This document shows, piece after piece, positions 1 to 9,003 of a stretch of DNA of 33,028 nt. The translations under genes and the position numbers were made by a program. This DNA is from Lentisphaeria bacterium (GTDB lineage Bacteria; Verrucomicrobiota; Lentisphaeria; Victivallales; Victivallaceae). Position 1 is the stretch's first letter. Each line of letters starts with the position of its first letter. The notes below the pieces were generated by a model. It was given only the letters and a program-made list of their open reading frames with translations, was not told the origin of the DNA and ran no database searches. The DNA lies in the NCBI GenBank assembly GCA_017508015.1, contig JAFVZS010000046.1, positions 1-33,028 on the forward strand. The letters run 5' to 3'.

Positions 1-1
1 A

Positions 2-931
2 TTGCATTTTTTGACACAAAAAAGTGCAGTTGAAACTCAACAAAGAAGTCCGCTTTTTTTGAAAGAGAAAGGGGGCGCGGGGGAAAGGGAAAACTTTTTT
101 TCCCGTGAAAAAAAGTTTTCCTTGTCCCCCGCACACTCATTTACCTTGATAGAATTGCTCGTGGTGATTGCGATCATCGCCATATTGGCGGCGATTTTGC
201 TGCCGGCACTCAACTCCGCCCGAGAGCGCGGCCGCAGCGGCAGCTGCATCAACAATATGAAGCAAAATGGCAATGCGCTCTTGATGTATGCTGATGACAA
301 TGACGGTTATTTTCTGCCGGTTACGGTCAGACAGGATGGTGCCAACACCAGAAGCTGGCTGGAACATGCCATGTGTGTCGATGCCAAAGGCACCATCCGG
401 GATAATCCGATCTTCGGTGATGTGATAACCATGGTACTTGGTGCTGACCAGCTTACCAAGCCGGACAATAAGGATCAGACTTTGTATACTTCATCAACTT
501 TGCTCTGTCCGTCAGCAGATATGCACGTCAGCCCCGGATATACCCGTCAGTACACCGTCACCGACTACGGCTACAACCAGTTTATCATTGCTCCGGATAT
601 CGCAGAACTTGTTACTAATGCGAAAGCAAACAAAGATCATCTGATCCAGAAAACTTCAGCGGTGGCCAATGCCAGCGTATCGATGATGATGGGTGAAACC
701 TTCCGCCGCAACGCTCTGACCGGTCAGCGTAAAATTGAAATCATGGGAGCCGGATTCGGCAATAACAACGTTGCCAGTTACGGTTCAGCCGGTGCGCACG
801 GTAAAAATATGAATCAGATTTTCATGGATGGCCATGCTGAAGGTCTCCCCGGCATTTGGGAAGACAAGCACGGTTACGCTTCCCCGTGGTATGCTGATGC
901 CAATCCGGTTTTTGACGACGGAGAGTGGTAA
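2..931 (+). CDS. Prepilin-like H-X9-DG protein (pseudopilin 1), 5' end may be truncated by the window
   Basis: A type IV pilin/type II secretion-like pseudopilin, probably processed by a prepilin peptidase and anchored in the inner membrane; its role in this phylum is unknown. The reading frame is open from base 2 (a TTG), so the true start may lie upstream; there is no in-frame ATG before the hydrophobic segment. The prepilin motif starts at Phe47 ([14 protein letters not shown], base 140), giving an unusually long leader of at least 46 residues that ends in Ser rather than the usual Gly. The hydrophobic helix runs to about residue 67 and is followed by [10 protein letters not shown]. Near the C-terminus, [12 protein letters not shown] matches the H-X9-DG motif of large Planctomycetes/Lentisphaerae pseudopilin families. 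It sits 21 bp upstream of a GH95 gene and probably opens that operon. The N-terminal 31 residues of the core match pseudopilin 2 (10098-10826) exactly, although the DNA differs at many codon third positions. Confidence 0.85.
   Translation: MHFLTQKSAVETQQRSPLFLKEKGGAGERENFFSREKKFSLSPAHSFTLIELLVVIAIIAILAAILLPALNSARERGRSGSCINNMKQNGNALLMYADDNDGYFLPVTVRQDGANTRSWLEHAMCVDAKGTIRDNPIFGDVITMVLGADQLTKPDNKDQTLYTSSTLLCPSADMHVSPGYTRQYTVTDYGYNQFIIAPDIAELVTNAKANKDHLIQKTSAVANASVSMMMGETFRRNALTGQRKIEIMGAGFGNNNVASYGSAGAHGKNMNQIFMDGHAEGLPGIWEDKHGYASPWYADANPVFDDGEW
77..132 (+). repeat. 26 bp-arm inverted repeat inside the pseudopilin 1 leader
   Basis: Arms 77-102 and 107-132 pair over 26 positions around the 4-base loop CCGT, with one G.T wobble (87/122) and one mismatch (85/124). 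The stem holds GCGGGGG at its base and a run of seven T against seven A near the tip. It lies wholly within the leader-coding region and ends 8 bases before the Phe codon at the processing site. The wobble is G.U in the + strand RNA (it would be A.C in the other), so the mRNA can fold it. It looks like a palindromic mobile or REP-like sequence translated as part of the leader; its spread in the genome cannot be judged here. Confidence 0.85.
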
Positions 932-952
932 GATCCGTTTCAGGAGGTTTTT

Positions 953-3322
953 ATGGATAACCGGCGCAATATTCTGACTTTGCTCACTCCGGCGGCATGG
1001 CCGCTGGAGCAATGGCGGGAAGCGACTCCGCTTGGCAATGGCGAAACCGGTCTGTCGGTGCATGGCGGAGTTTACATGGAAAAACTTCTGCTCAACCGGC
1101 ACGATCTCTGGCGGCAGAAACAAAGTGGTTCTGTGCCGGATGTTTCCGGTGCGATTTCCGGAGTCCGTCAATTGATGGATGCCGGAAACTACCGGGAAGC
1201 CAGAGATTTGCTGACCGACAGATTGCTGAAGGAAAATTGTCCGGAAAATCTGCCGTTTCCCATGCCGCTGGCGGAGATCGTCATCCGTTTTGAGACGCCG
1301 GGAGTATTTTCATGCTACCGGCGGCAGTTGGATATGGCCAACGCGGAATCGCTCGTCACTTATGAGACCGGCGATACCGCCATCCGCCGCCGGGCATTCG
1401 TTTCCAGGTCAAACGGCTTGACTTACTGGCAGATGAGCGCCGGAAGCGGCCAACAGATTTCGCTGGATATCCGCATACCTTTTACCAGTGAAGATTGCCG
1501 TAAAGAGATCGTGGAAATCGCTCAGGCGGTCACTGAATTTGATGAGAAAAACAATATACTTTCTTTTTACGGTTTGAATGATGACGGTTTGAGCTTCGGC
1601 TGTGTCTGCCGGATCAGCGGTGCGGCGGGATATCGCCGTCCGGATGGTTCCGCCGGATTTGCCGGAGTGAAAAATCTGCAGCTGACCATCGGGACTTTTG
1701 CCAATGCAAAAGAAACTCAAAACGCTGTCGAAAATCTGAAAACGGCTCTGTTGTCTGCCGATATCGATTATGAAAGGCAGGCCGGAAAAAGTGCCGCTTT
1801 GCACCGGGAACTTTATGAAAGAAGTTCGGTGGAGTTCGACGGATTTCAAAATTTGGATAATGAATCACTTTTGTCTGCGGCTTATGAGAATGCCGCTCCG
1901 GCGGAATTGATCGAAAAAATCTGGCGTTTCGGTCATTATCTTTTCATTTGCGGTTATGATAAAAATGCTTATCCGTTTCATCTTTACGGTTTGTGGAATG
2001 GCTCATTTTTTCCGACATGGGCCGCTCATGTCGCTAATGAAAATGTCGAAGCGATCTATTGGCACACCACTGCCGGAGGTCTGGCGGAAACGGTCAGGCC
2101 GCTGTTGGATTACTACTGTGACAAGTTGGATTTTTTCCGGGAAACCGCCCGCAAAGTGTATGGCTGCCGGGGCATTTATATTTCATCATACAGCACGCCG
2201 CAGGTCAATGTGCTTTCGCCGCTCTGTCCGGTAATATTGCATTTCAACGGAGTTGCCGGCTGGCTGGCGCGCCACTTTTACGACTGTTTTCTGGCGACCG
2301 GCGATGAAGAGATGCTGAAAGAAAAAATTCTGCCTTTTATGTATGAAGCGGCTCTGTTTTATGAAGATTATGTTACTTTTGATGATGAAGGCAAAATAAA
2401 ACTTTATCCCTCGGTGTCTCCGGAAAATACGCCGTTGAATTTTATGCAGATGCCGGATATCGGCCACAGCCGTTCCGGACATCCGCAGCCGGTAACGGAA
2501 AATGCCACAGTAGAATTGGCCATTATCAAAGAATTGCTCGGCCGCTTGATCGAAGTGGCGGAAAAGTACCATTGTTACACCGATCATCTGATCAACTGGC
2601 AAAAGATTTTGGATTCCATACCGCCTTACCGGATCAATGCTGACGGTGCCGTCGCCGAATGGCTGCCGGAAAAATGGATCGATAAATACGATCACCGTCA
2701 CTTGTCGCATCTGTATCCGGTGTTTCCCGGTTGTGAAGTACGCAAAGAGGAACAGCCGGAACTTTTTGCCGCTTTTGAAAAGGCGGTCGATCTGCGGATA
2801 CTCGGGTCATTTTCCGGTTGGACTTTGCCGCACATGGCTGCGATCTATTCCCGTTTCAACCGGGGAGATGATGCATTGCATTGTGTGGATATCCTTGCCA
2901 AATCGGTGCTGTTGAAAAACTTTTTCACTCTGCACAACGACTATCGCAATATGGGGATGACCATCGTTTTTCAGGAAGGTTTTTTCCCGGTGCAGCTCGA
3001 TGCTCTGCTCGGTACGGTCAATGCCATTCAGGAGATGCTCTTGTATATCGCACCGGATCAGTTGAAATATTTGCCGGCACTGCCGGAAAGATTGAAGCGG
3101 GGCAGGGCAAAACTGCACTTTTTTACCGGATTTACAGAATTTGAATGGGATGTGGAAAAGAGTACTTTTTCTGCGGATATTTATGCGGTAAGAGATACGG
3201 TTTTACAACTCTCTTTCCCGGAATACTGTAAAAATCCGGCCATTGACGGGTCTCCATGGGATTCCGGTAAAATATCATTGAAAAGCGGAGAAAAAATCCA
3301 TTTGGCTGATATTGTTTCATAA
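953..3322 (+). CDS. GH95-family alpha-L-fucosidase-like glycoside hydrolase, cytoplasmic
   Basis: A 789-residue protein with the full GH95 layout. The N-terminal beta domain opens with WREATPLGNGETG (residues 21-33) and LLLNRHDLW (45-53). The (alpha/alpha)6 barrel carries ANENVEAIYW (361-370), SVSPENTP (487-494), HRHLSHLYP (581-589) and VQLDALLG (680-687). The known GH95 catalytic set is two Asn, one Glu acid and one Asp; these map to Asn362, Asn364, Glu491 and Asp683, so an active inverting enzyme is likely. GH95 cleaves alpha-1,2-L-fucosides, and some members cleave L-galactosides. There is no signal peptide, so it should act in the cytoplasm on imported oligosaccharides. A strong ribosome site (AGGAGG, 942-947) supports the ATG at 953. 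It lies 21 bp after pseudopilin 1 and 25 bp before the next gene, consistent with one operon. Exact substrate is inference. Confidence 0.85.
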   Translation: MDNRRNILTLLTPAAWPLEQWREATPLGNGETGLSVHGGVYMEKLLLNRHDLWRQKQSGSVPDVSGAISGVRQLMDAGNYREARDLLTDRLLKENCPENLPFPMPLAEIVIRFETPGVFSCYRRQLDMANAESLVTYETGDTAIRRRAFVSRSNGLTYWQMSAGSGQQISLDIRIPFTSEDCRKEIVEIAQAVTEFDEKNNILSFYGLNDDGLSFGCVCRISGAAGYRRPDGSAGFAGVKNLQLTIGTFANAKETQNAVENLKTALLSADIDYERQAGKSAALHRELYERSSVEFDGFQNLDNESLLSAAYENAAPAELIEKIWRFGHYLFICGYDKNAYPFHLYGLWNGSFFPTWAAHVANENVEAIYWHTTAGGLAETVRPLLDYYCDKLDFFRETARKVYGCRGIYISSYSTPQVNVLSPLCPVILHFNGVAGWLARHFYDCFLATGDEEMLKEKILPFMYEAALFYEDYVTFDDEGKIKLYPSVSPENTPLNFMQMPDIGHSRSGHPQPVTENATVELAIIKELLGRLIEVAEKYHCYTDHLINWQKILDSIPPYRINADGAVAEWLPEKWIDKYDHRHLSHLYPVFPGCEVRKEEQPELFAAFEKAVDLRILGSFSGWTLPHMAAIYSRFNRGDDALHCVDILAKSVLLKNFFTLHNDYRNMGMTIVFQEGFFPVQLDALLGTVNAIQEMLLYIAPDQLKYLPALPERLKRGRAKLHFFTGFTEFEWDVEKSTFSADIYAVRDTVLQLSFPEYCKNPAIDGSPWDSGKISLKSGEKIHLADIVS

Positions 3323-3347
3323 TACTGAATCAACGGAAGGAGTTACT

Positions 3348-5825
3348 ATGAAAAAAACATTATTCGGAAGTATGCTGGCACTTTTGCCGGTGATGCTGGC
3401 GGCGCAACCGGTCTTGAGTGACAATCTGGAAAATACCGCTTCACAATGGAAAAATCTGGAAGCACATCATTTCGCTGCCGGTCAGGGGCGGAATAATTCC
3501 GTCGCGCTGGCCGGAGAAAGAGTTCGGGGCCGGGAAAATCAGAGCCGCACTTTCCGCCGGGTGATCCCCGGTTTGGAAGCCGGTAAAAAATACCGTTTTA
3601 CAGGATTTCTCAAAATTGAATCCGGATTGCTTCCCGAAGATATCCGTTTCGGGGTGGAAACCCGCAGCAATCCCGGCCGCAAGTGGGTCGGTTACACCTT
3701 TGCTTCAGCCAAAGGCACTGATGGGCAATGGGTGAAAATGCAGGGCGAATTTTCCACCGCAGCTCAAATGAAAGCCGGAGTTACCGGTTATGATTATGAA
3801 ATAATCGTCTACATCAAAAATGGTAAATACGGCAAATTCTATCTTGATGATATCGCCGTTGAACCGGCCGGTGCTGCTCCGGCGGCAAGTGCGGCCGTTG
3901 CGGCGGCGGCCCCGGCAAGTAAATTGAAAGATCCCAATGATCCGGATAATGTGGTGCTCAATGCCGGGTTTGAATTCGGTATTGACGGCTGGCGCAACCT
4001 TAAACCGGAAGCCATCGCCGCCGGAGAAGGCATTGGCGGCAGTACCGCTTTGTGCGTGGAGCGCGATGCCAAAAATCACGGTCATATTTTCCGCAACCGG
4101 ATGATTCTTGAACCGTGTACCAAATATGAATTCGGCGGCCGTATCCGTCTGGCTCCCGGCACGCAGGCAAATCAGGTGCGTTTCGGGGTGGAAGCCCGGA
4201 GCAACCCCGGATTCAAATGGGGCGGTTATACTTTTGCCGCACAGAAAAGTCAGGATGGGCAGTGGCTCGATTTCCGGGGAGAAATCACCACTTTTGCCGA
4301 TAATGGCGGCGGGACAAGTTATGTCTATGAATTTATTATTTATGTCAACAACAACACGGTCGGCAAATTCTTTGTGGATAATGTATTCTTAAAAAAAAAA
4401 GGAACCGCTGACATGCCGAAGATCCCCACGGCGGTCAACTATCCGGCCGGGGGGATTTTGAGTGCTGACGGCTGTGAAGTTATGATCACTTCAGCCAGCG
4501 GCACGGAGAATGGCCCCGGAAGCTGGAAAATCACCGGAGCTGACGGTAAAACCGTAAGAGAGGGCAAAACCACCTTTGTCAACCGCACCGTAAAGATCCG
4601 GACCGGGGAACTTGCTCCGGGAGTATACCGCATTGCAATCGCTTCAGAGGCGGAAAAGAGTGATTATTCATTGCGCAACTCTTTGCAGCTGGTTGTACGG
4701 CCGAAACGTTCCAGCTGTGTTATCGACGAGTACGGCAGAACTCTTTTCAACGGCAAGCCTTACATGCCGCTTGGCTTTTTTATCTACGGTATGCCCGATG
4801 AACATCTGGCAATTTTCAAGGGAACTCCCTTCAATACGCTGATGAGTTACGCCACCTGGAAGTCAGATTTGGATCTGGACCGTGTGATGAGCATTCTTGA
4901 AGCTCAGGATATGAAACTCATTCTGTCGCTGAAAGATTTTTTCGATCTGCCGAAATCCGGCGGCATGCTTGCGGTCAAGGAGTACAAAGGCATCAGCGGG
5001 CCGGATAATATTGTGCGTCATCTGGTTGAAAAGTATCGCAATCATCCGGCATTGCTGGCTTATTACATCTGCGATGAAAGACCGGTCAGTGATTGGAAGT
5101 TTTATATTGACCGTAAAGATATGATCAATCAGCTTGATCCGGATCACCCGACTTTTGCGGTGCATTGTACTCCGGGGGCGTTTTCCGGTTACAGCTGCTG
5201 GCAGGATGTTTTCGGTTGTGATCCTTATCCGATCGAAAAGAATACCCGTCACATGCGTCCGGTCACTGACCATGTGCAGGCCGCTCAAAAGGTGGCGATC
5301 TATCCCAAAGGTGTCGGATTCTGGATGGTTCCGCAATACTTCAACTGGGCCGGTTATCAGAGCGGGATCACCCCGGCTGAAGCTTATGAAAAATTCCGCT
5401 GGCCCACGGAAACTGAAACGCTTGCCGCTTGCGTTATGGGAGCGATCCACGGGGCGAGGGGATTTTTGTTCTTCAACTTCAGTGACATGTTCCGTCCGGC
5501 GGATCCGGTGAAATTTGAACAAACCTGGCCGGTGATTTTGAGAGTCGGAAACATTCTCAAGCAGCTTGAACCGTGGATCATGTCGGTCACGCCGCCGGAA
5601 ATGTTGACTCCGACCGATGTCAAAGGCCGGATATTTGCGGCGAAATTCACCGATGCTGACGGCCGTATCTGCATTATGATCGCCGCTGAAGGTCCCGGTG
5701 AGGCTCAGGCAGTGATCACTGCTCCGGCGGGATTGAAGCCGCTTTGCGGCCGCACACTCTTTGCTGACGGCAAATATAAGTTCAACGGTTCGGATATTAC
5801 CTGTGACATTTTGATCGGGGAGTGA
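3348..5825 (+). CDS. Secreted two-CBM protein with a putative TIM-barrel glycosidase domain
   Basis: An 825-residue exported protein; the ATG at 3348 follows AAGGAG and starts a signal peptide (MKKTLFGSMLALLPVMLAA, cleavage near residue 19-24). Two tandem beta-sandwich modules (about 24-173 and 201-348) are clear duplicates: RFGVETRSNPG and RFGVEARSNPG are followed in both by GYTFA and DGQW. They resemble CBM4/9-type carbohydrate-binding modules. An Ala-rich linker (174-191) separates them. An Ig-like segment (about 360-450) leads into a region resembling a (beta/alpha)8 glycosidase (455-745) with LAYYICDERPV; Asp576 or Glu577 could be the acid/base, by analogy with the strand-4 Glu of clan GH-A. 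A small beta domain ends the protein. The family is not recognised. Between binding module 2 and the next domain the gene holds a run of ten A (4391-4400). It follows the GH95 gene by 25 bp and precedes the GH106-like gene by 10 bp. Confidence 0.75.
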   Translation: MKKTLFGSMLALLPVMLAAQPVLSDNLENTASQWKNLEAHHFAAGQGRNNSVALAGERVRGRENQSRTFRRVIPGLEAGKKYRFTGFLKIESGLLPEDIRFGVETRSNPGRKWVGYTFASAKGTDGQWVKMQGEFSTAAQMKAGVTGYDYEIIVYIKNGKYGKFYLDDIAVEPAGAAPAASAAVAAAAPASKLKDPNDPDNVVLNAGFEFGIDGWRNLKPEAIAAGEGIGGSTALCVERDAKNHGHIFRNRMILEPCTKYEFGGRIRLAPGTQANQVRFGVEARSNPGFKWGGYTFAAQKSQDGQWLDFRGEITTFADNGGGTSYVYEFIIYVNNNTVGKFFVDNVFLKKKGTADMPKIPTAVNYPAGGILSADGCEVMITSASGTENGPGSWKITGADGKTVREGKTTFVNRTVKIRTGELAPGVYRIAIASEAEKSDYSLRNSLQLVVRPKRSSCVIDEYGRTLFNGKPYMPLGFFIYGMPDEHLAIFKGTPFNTLMSYATWKSDLDLDRVMSILEAQDMKLILSLKDFFDLPKSGGMLAVKEYKGISGPDNIVRHLVEKYRNHPALLAYYICDERPVSDWKFYIDRKDMINQLDPDHPTFAVHCTPGAFSGYSCWQDVFGCDPYPIEKNTRHMRPVTDHVQAAQKVAIYPKGVGFWMVPQYFNWAGYQSGITPAEAYEKFRWPTETETLAACVMGAIHGARGFLFFNFSDMFRPADPVKFEQTWPVILRVGNILKQLEPWIMSVTPPEMLTPTDVKGRIFAAKFTDADGRICIMIAAEGPGEAQAVITAPAGLKPLCGRTLFADGKYKFNGSDITCDILIGE

Positions 5826-5835
5826 AATTTTTGCC

Positions 5836-8800
5836 ATGGAAAAACTCATCGAAGCCAAAACCGTCAACCGGGGCATGCCCTTTTGGGCGTGGAATGGTTC
5901 TCTGGATGAAAAGGTGCTGCGTGAAGAGATCCGCACCATGAAAAAAATGGGACTCGGCGGATTTTTCATGCATGCCAGAGTCGGTTTGGCCACGGCGTAT
6001 TTATCTGATGAATGGTTCAAGCTGGTCGCCTCCTGTTTGGATGAGGCCGCTGAACAGGGAATGCAGGCGTGGCTTTATGATGAGGATCGCTGGCCATCCG
6101 GTGCGGCCGGCGGCATGGTAACGGTGGAAAAAAAGTACCGTATCCGGTTTTTGAGTGCTGTGGAAAACTCCCCGCAGGATGATGGCGATGAAAAGCTTTT
6201 GCATGTACACTTTGCCATTCAGCTGCACGAGGGAAAAATGGCCGCTTACCGGCGATGTGATCCCGGGGAGTTGCGGAACGGGGAAAAAAGCATATATTTT
6301 CAGGTGAATATTGCTCCGGATGATCCGTGGTTCAACGGTCAGGCGTATCTGGATACGCTCAATCCGGAAGCTGTGGAGCGTTTTATTGAAGTCACTCATG
6401 AAAAGTACCGGAAAAATTTTGCGGCGGATTTCGGCGGTGTGATCCCCGGAATTTTCACTGATGAACCGAATTTTGACGGATATCCGCAAATCGGACATTC
6501 CTTTCCGTGGACAGATAAACTGCCGGAACTGTTTGAAAAGAAATACGGTTACGATCTGATCTCCTCTCTGCCGGAACTTTATTATCCGCTGTCGCAAAGC
6601 ACTTTTTCCCGTGTCCGTCATGATTACCGGGAATTGGTCACGGAGTTATTCTGCGAAGCATTCGGGAAAAAGTGCGGTCAGTGGTGTCAGGAAAACGGCT
6701 TGTGTTTCACCGGGCATCTCCATTGTGAAGATACTTTGGAAATGCAGACCTTTGCGGTGGGCAGTGCCATGCGTTTCTATCAGTATATGCAAATGCCCGG
6801 TATTGATCTGCTTACGGAGCATTGGATGATATTCAACACGGTCAAGCAGTGTACTTCAGTCGCCGCACAACTGGGTTTGGAGCGTCGGCTGACGGAAACT
6901 TACGGCTGTACCGGGTGGGATTTTCCGCTGATGGGGCATAAGGCTCTGGGCGATTGGCAGCTGGCATTGGGGATCAATTTCCGCTGTCAGCATCTGGCGT
7001 GGTATTCGATGCTGGGGCAGGCCAAGCGGGACTATCCGGCGACGATTTCCGGGCAGTCGCCGTGGGCGGAAAATTATTCGCAGCTTGAGGAGTATTTTTC
7101 CCGCATGATCACGGCCTTGGATGGGGGGCGGGAGATCCGTGATCTTCTGGTCATACATCCTGTTGAGTCATTCTGGGGCAGATATACGCCGGGGAACACC
7201 TTGCCGGAAAATACACTGCTGGTGCAGTTGACCAATGAATTGCTTGCTTTGCATCTGGATTTTGACTTCGGTGATGAGTCGATCATGGCTCAATACGGCA
7301 GTTGTGCTGATGGCAAATTGCAGATCAATGCCGCATCTTACCGGGCGGTATTGATTCCGGAGGTCGATCATCTGCGCTCTGCAACGCTGACATTGCTGGA
7401 AAAATTTGCCGACATGGGAGGCCGGGTTTTTTACATGGGGCATTATCCGGAGTATCTGGATGGCGTAAGATCGGTGACGCCGGAAAAGGTGTACCGGAAA
7501 TTCCGGCATATTTTTCTTTCCGGGCTGGATCAGCAGTTGTCGCCGTTCTGCCGCCGGGTCAGCATTTCGGAAGAGGGCAGTGAAGTGTCGCCGGCCCTTT
7601 ATTTGCTTAAATCAGATGCAGACGGTCAGAAACTTTTTGTCTGCAATACGTCGGTAAATTTTCAGAATGATCAATTGAATTATCCGATGATCCGGGAAAG
7701 AAATCTGGAATTTCCCCGGGCGGTTATCCGTTGGCGGTTGCCGGAAAATTGCCGTTATATTTATCAGCTTGATCCGGCGACCGGCAGATTTCATACGGTA
7801 CACGGGGTGAGATTTTCCGATAAAACCGCTGAATTTCCCCTGCCGCTGGTGCGTTTCGGGTCAGCGTTGTTTTTTGCCGGAGTGGATGTGATGGATGCGG
7901 TGGATGAGCCGTTGAATGTTGATCCTGAAGCCGGATCCGGTTGCCGGACGGCAAAATTTGAGACCGGCACTGTCAATATCACGATGGATGAAGACAATGC
8001 ATTACTGCTGGATATGCCGCAGTTGAAAATCGGTGAAAAAGATTGGCTGCCGGAAAAAAATTGTCTGCGCTGGGATATGGAATTGCGAACCATGCTTGAT
8101 CTGCCCTGCCGCGGCGGCAGTATGGTGCAGCCGTGGTGCCGGAAAAAGGATTCTCCGGGCAAATCGCTGCCGATCACGCTCAAGTACCGGTTTTTCTGTG
8201 ATGAATTACCGGTCGGCATTTGCCGTCTGGCGTTGGAAGAGCCGCAGAATTACACCATTACGCTCAATGGCGCGGCACTGCCGCCGGTCAGTGACGGATT
8301 CTGGTGTGACCGGGCGATCGAAACGATCAAAATTCCGGCAGGTATTTTGCAGAAAGGGGAAAATATTCTGCAATTGAGCACGCAGTTTCCCGGAGAGGGG
8401 GCCGGATTGGAAAATATTTTTCTTCTGGGCGATTTCGGGGTGTGCGGTAATCACCTCACTGCGCCGGTACGTCAATTGCCGTTTGGCAATTGGGTCGGAA
8501 AAGGTCTGCCGTTTTATACCGGCAATTTGATCTATGAGTTGTCTCTGCCGCCGGATGTTGAAGCGGTGAAGATCACCGACTGGCGGGGCGCGGCTCTGGC
8601 TTATGCGGTGGATGATCAGGAAAAATTCACGCTTCTGGCGTGGCCGCCATTCACCATTCCGGTCTCGGGGGGGAAACGTTTGCGGATCAAGGTGCTGAAT
8701 TCACGGCGCAACGCTTTCGGCCCGTTTTTTCTGGAAAATCCCTGGCCGTCGTGGACCGGGCCGGATCAGTTTGTCACTTTTGAAACAGACTCCCGTCAAC

Positions 8801-8859
8801 TGGTTCCCTGCGGTATATTGAGTCCGCCGGAATTGCTGTTGAGAGCTGAAAAGAGTTGA
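5836..8859 (+). CDS. GH106-type alpha-L-rhamnosidase-like glycoside hydrolase, cytoplasmic
   Basis: A 1007-residue protein with hallmarks of the GH106 / alpha-L-rhamnosidase-like family: PFWAWNG (15-21), GLGGFFMHARVGL (39-51), YLSDEWF (55-61) and AWLYDEDRWPSGAAGG (78-93). A barrel core follows with GIFTDEPNFDGY (205-216) and FTGHLHCEDT (291-300). Acidic and His residues in these two motifs are candidate active-site residues; GH106 enzymes use Glu residues and calcium. The last ~250 residues look like beta-sandwich domains (LPVGICRLALEE, NYTITLNGAALP), typical of the family. There is no signal peptide, so it is expected in the cytoplasm. The start has no good Shine-Dalgarno directly upstream and lies 10 bp after the previous stop, so translational coupling is likely. 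With the GH95 gene it implies a substrate bearing both L-rhamnose and L-fucose type sugars, such as pectic side chains or mucilage; that is inference. Confidence 0.8.
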   Translation: MEKLIEAKTVNRGMPFWAWNGSLDEKVLREEIRTMKKMGLGGFFMHARVGLATAYLSDEWFKLVASCLDEAAEQGMQAWLYDEDRWPSGAAGGMVTVEKKYRIRFLSAVENSPQDDGDEKLLHVHFAIQLHEGKMAAYRRCDPGELRNGEKSIYFQVNIAPDDPWFNGQAYLDTLNPEAVERFIEVTHEKYRKNFAADFGGVIPGIFTDEPNFDGYPQIGHSFPWTDKLPELFEKKYGYDLISSLPELYYPLSQSTFSRVRHDYRELVTELFCEAFGKKCGQWCQENGLCFTGHLHCEDTLEMQTFAVGSAMRFYQYMQMPGIDLLTEHWMIFNTVKQCTSVAAQLGLERRLTETYGCTGWDFPLMGHKALGDWQLALGINFRCQHLAWYSMLGQAKRDYPATISGQSPWAENYSQLEEYFSRMITALDGGREIRDLLVIHPVESFWGRYTPGNTLPENTLLVQLTNELLALHLDFDFGDESIMAQYGSCADGKLQINAASYRAVLIPEVDHLRSATLTLLEKFADMGGRVFYMGHYPEYLDGVRSVTPEKVYRKFRHIFLSGLDQQLSPFCRRVSISEEGSEVSPALYLLKSDADGQKLFVCNTSVNFQNDQLNYPMIRERNLEFPRAVIRWRLPENCRYIYQLDPATGRFHTVHGVRFSDKTAEFPLPLVRFGSALFFAGVDVMDAVDEPLNVDPEAGSGCRTAKFETGTVNITMDEDNALLLDMPQLKIGEKDWLPEKNCLRWDMELRTMLDLPCRGGSMVQPWCRKKDSPGKSLPITLKYRFFCDELPVGICRLALEEPQNYTITLNGAALPPVSDGFWCDRAIETIKIPAGILQKGENILQLSTQFPGEGAGLENIFLLGDFGVCGNHLTAPVRQLPFGNWVGKGLPFYTGNLIYELSLPPDVEAVKITDWRGAALAYAVDDQEKFTLLAWPPFTIPVSGGKRLRIKVLNSRRNAFGPFFLENPWPSWTGPDQFVTFETDSRQLVPCGILSPPELLLRAEKS

Positions 8860-8915
8860 CCGGCCACTGCCGTATACCCCCCGGCGGCAATTTCCTGCGG
8901 CGGGAGTTTTTACAC

Positions 8916-8943
8916 TTGCAAAAATGTAAAACGGTGATATCTT
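8916..8943 (+). promoter_or_regulatory. Promoter candidate for the LacI-family gene
   Basis: TTGCAA (8916-8921), a 16-base spacer and TATCTT (8938-8943) lie 60 bases before the ATG of the regulator. The form matches other promoters in this window. No clear LacI-type palindromic operator was seen between it and the start codon. Confidence 0.55.
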
Positions 8944-9003
8944 ATCGGTTGAACTGTTTTTTTAATCTGAGAATTGCCTTTTTTGGGGGAAAGGATTCAG
9001 TCA

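Noticed and set aside
11..39. TTGACA at 11-16 as a promoter for pseudopilin 1
   Set aside because: No -10 element at the right distance, and it lies within the open reading frame.
4863..6020. 385-codon minus-strand frame
   Set aside because: Antisense to the two-CBM protein and GH106 gene, no recognisable domain, no start signals.
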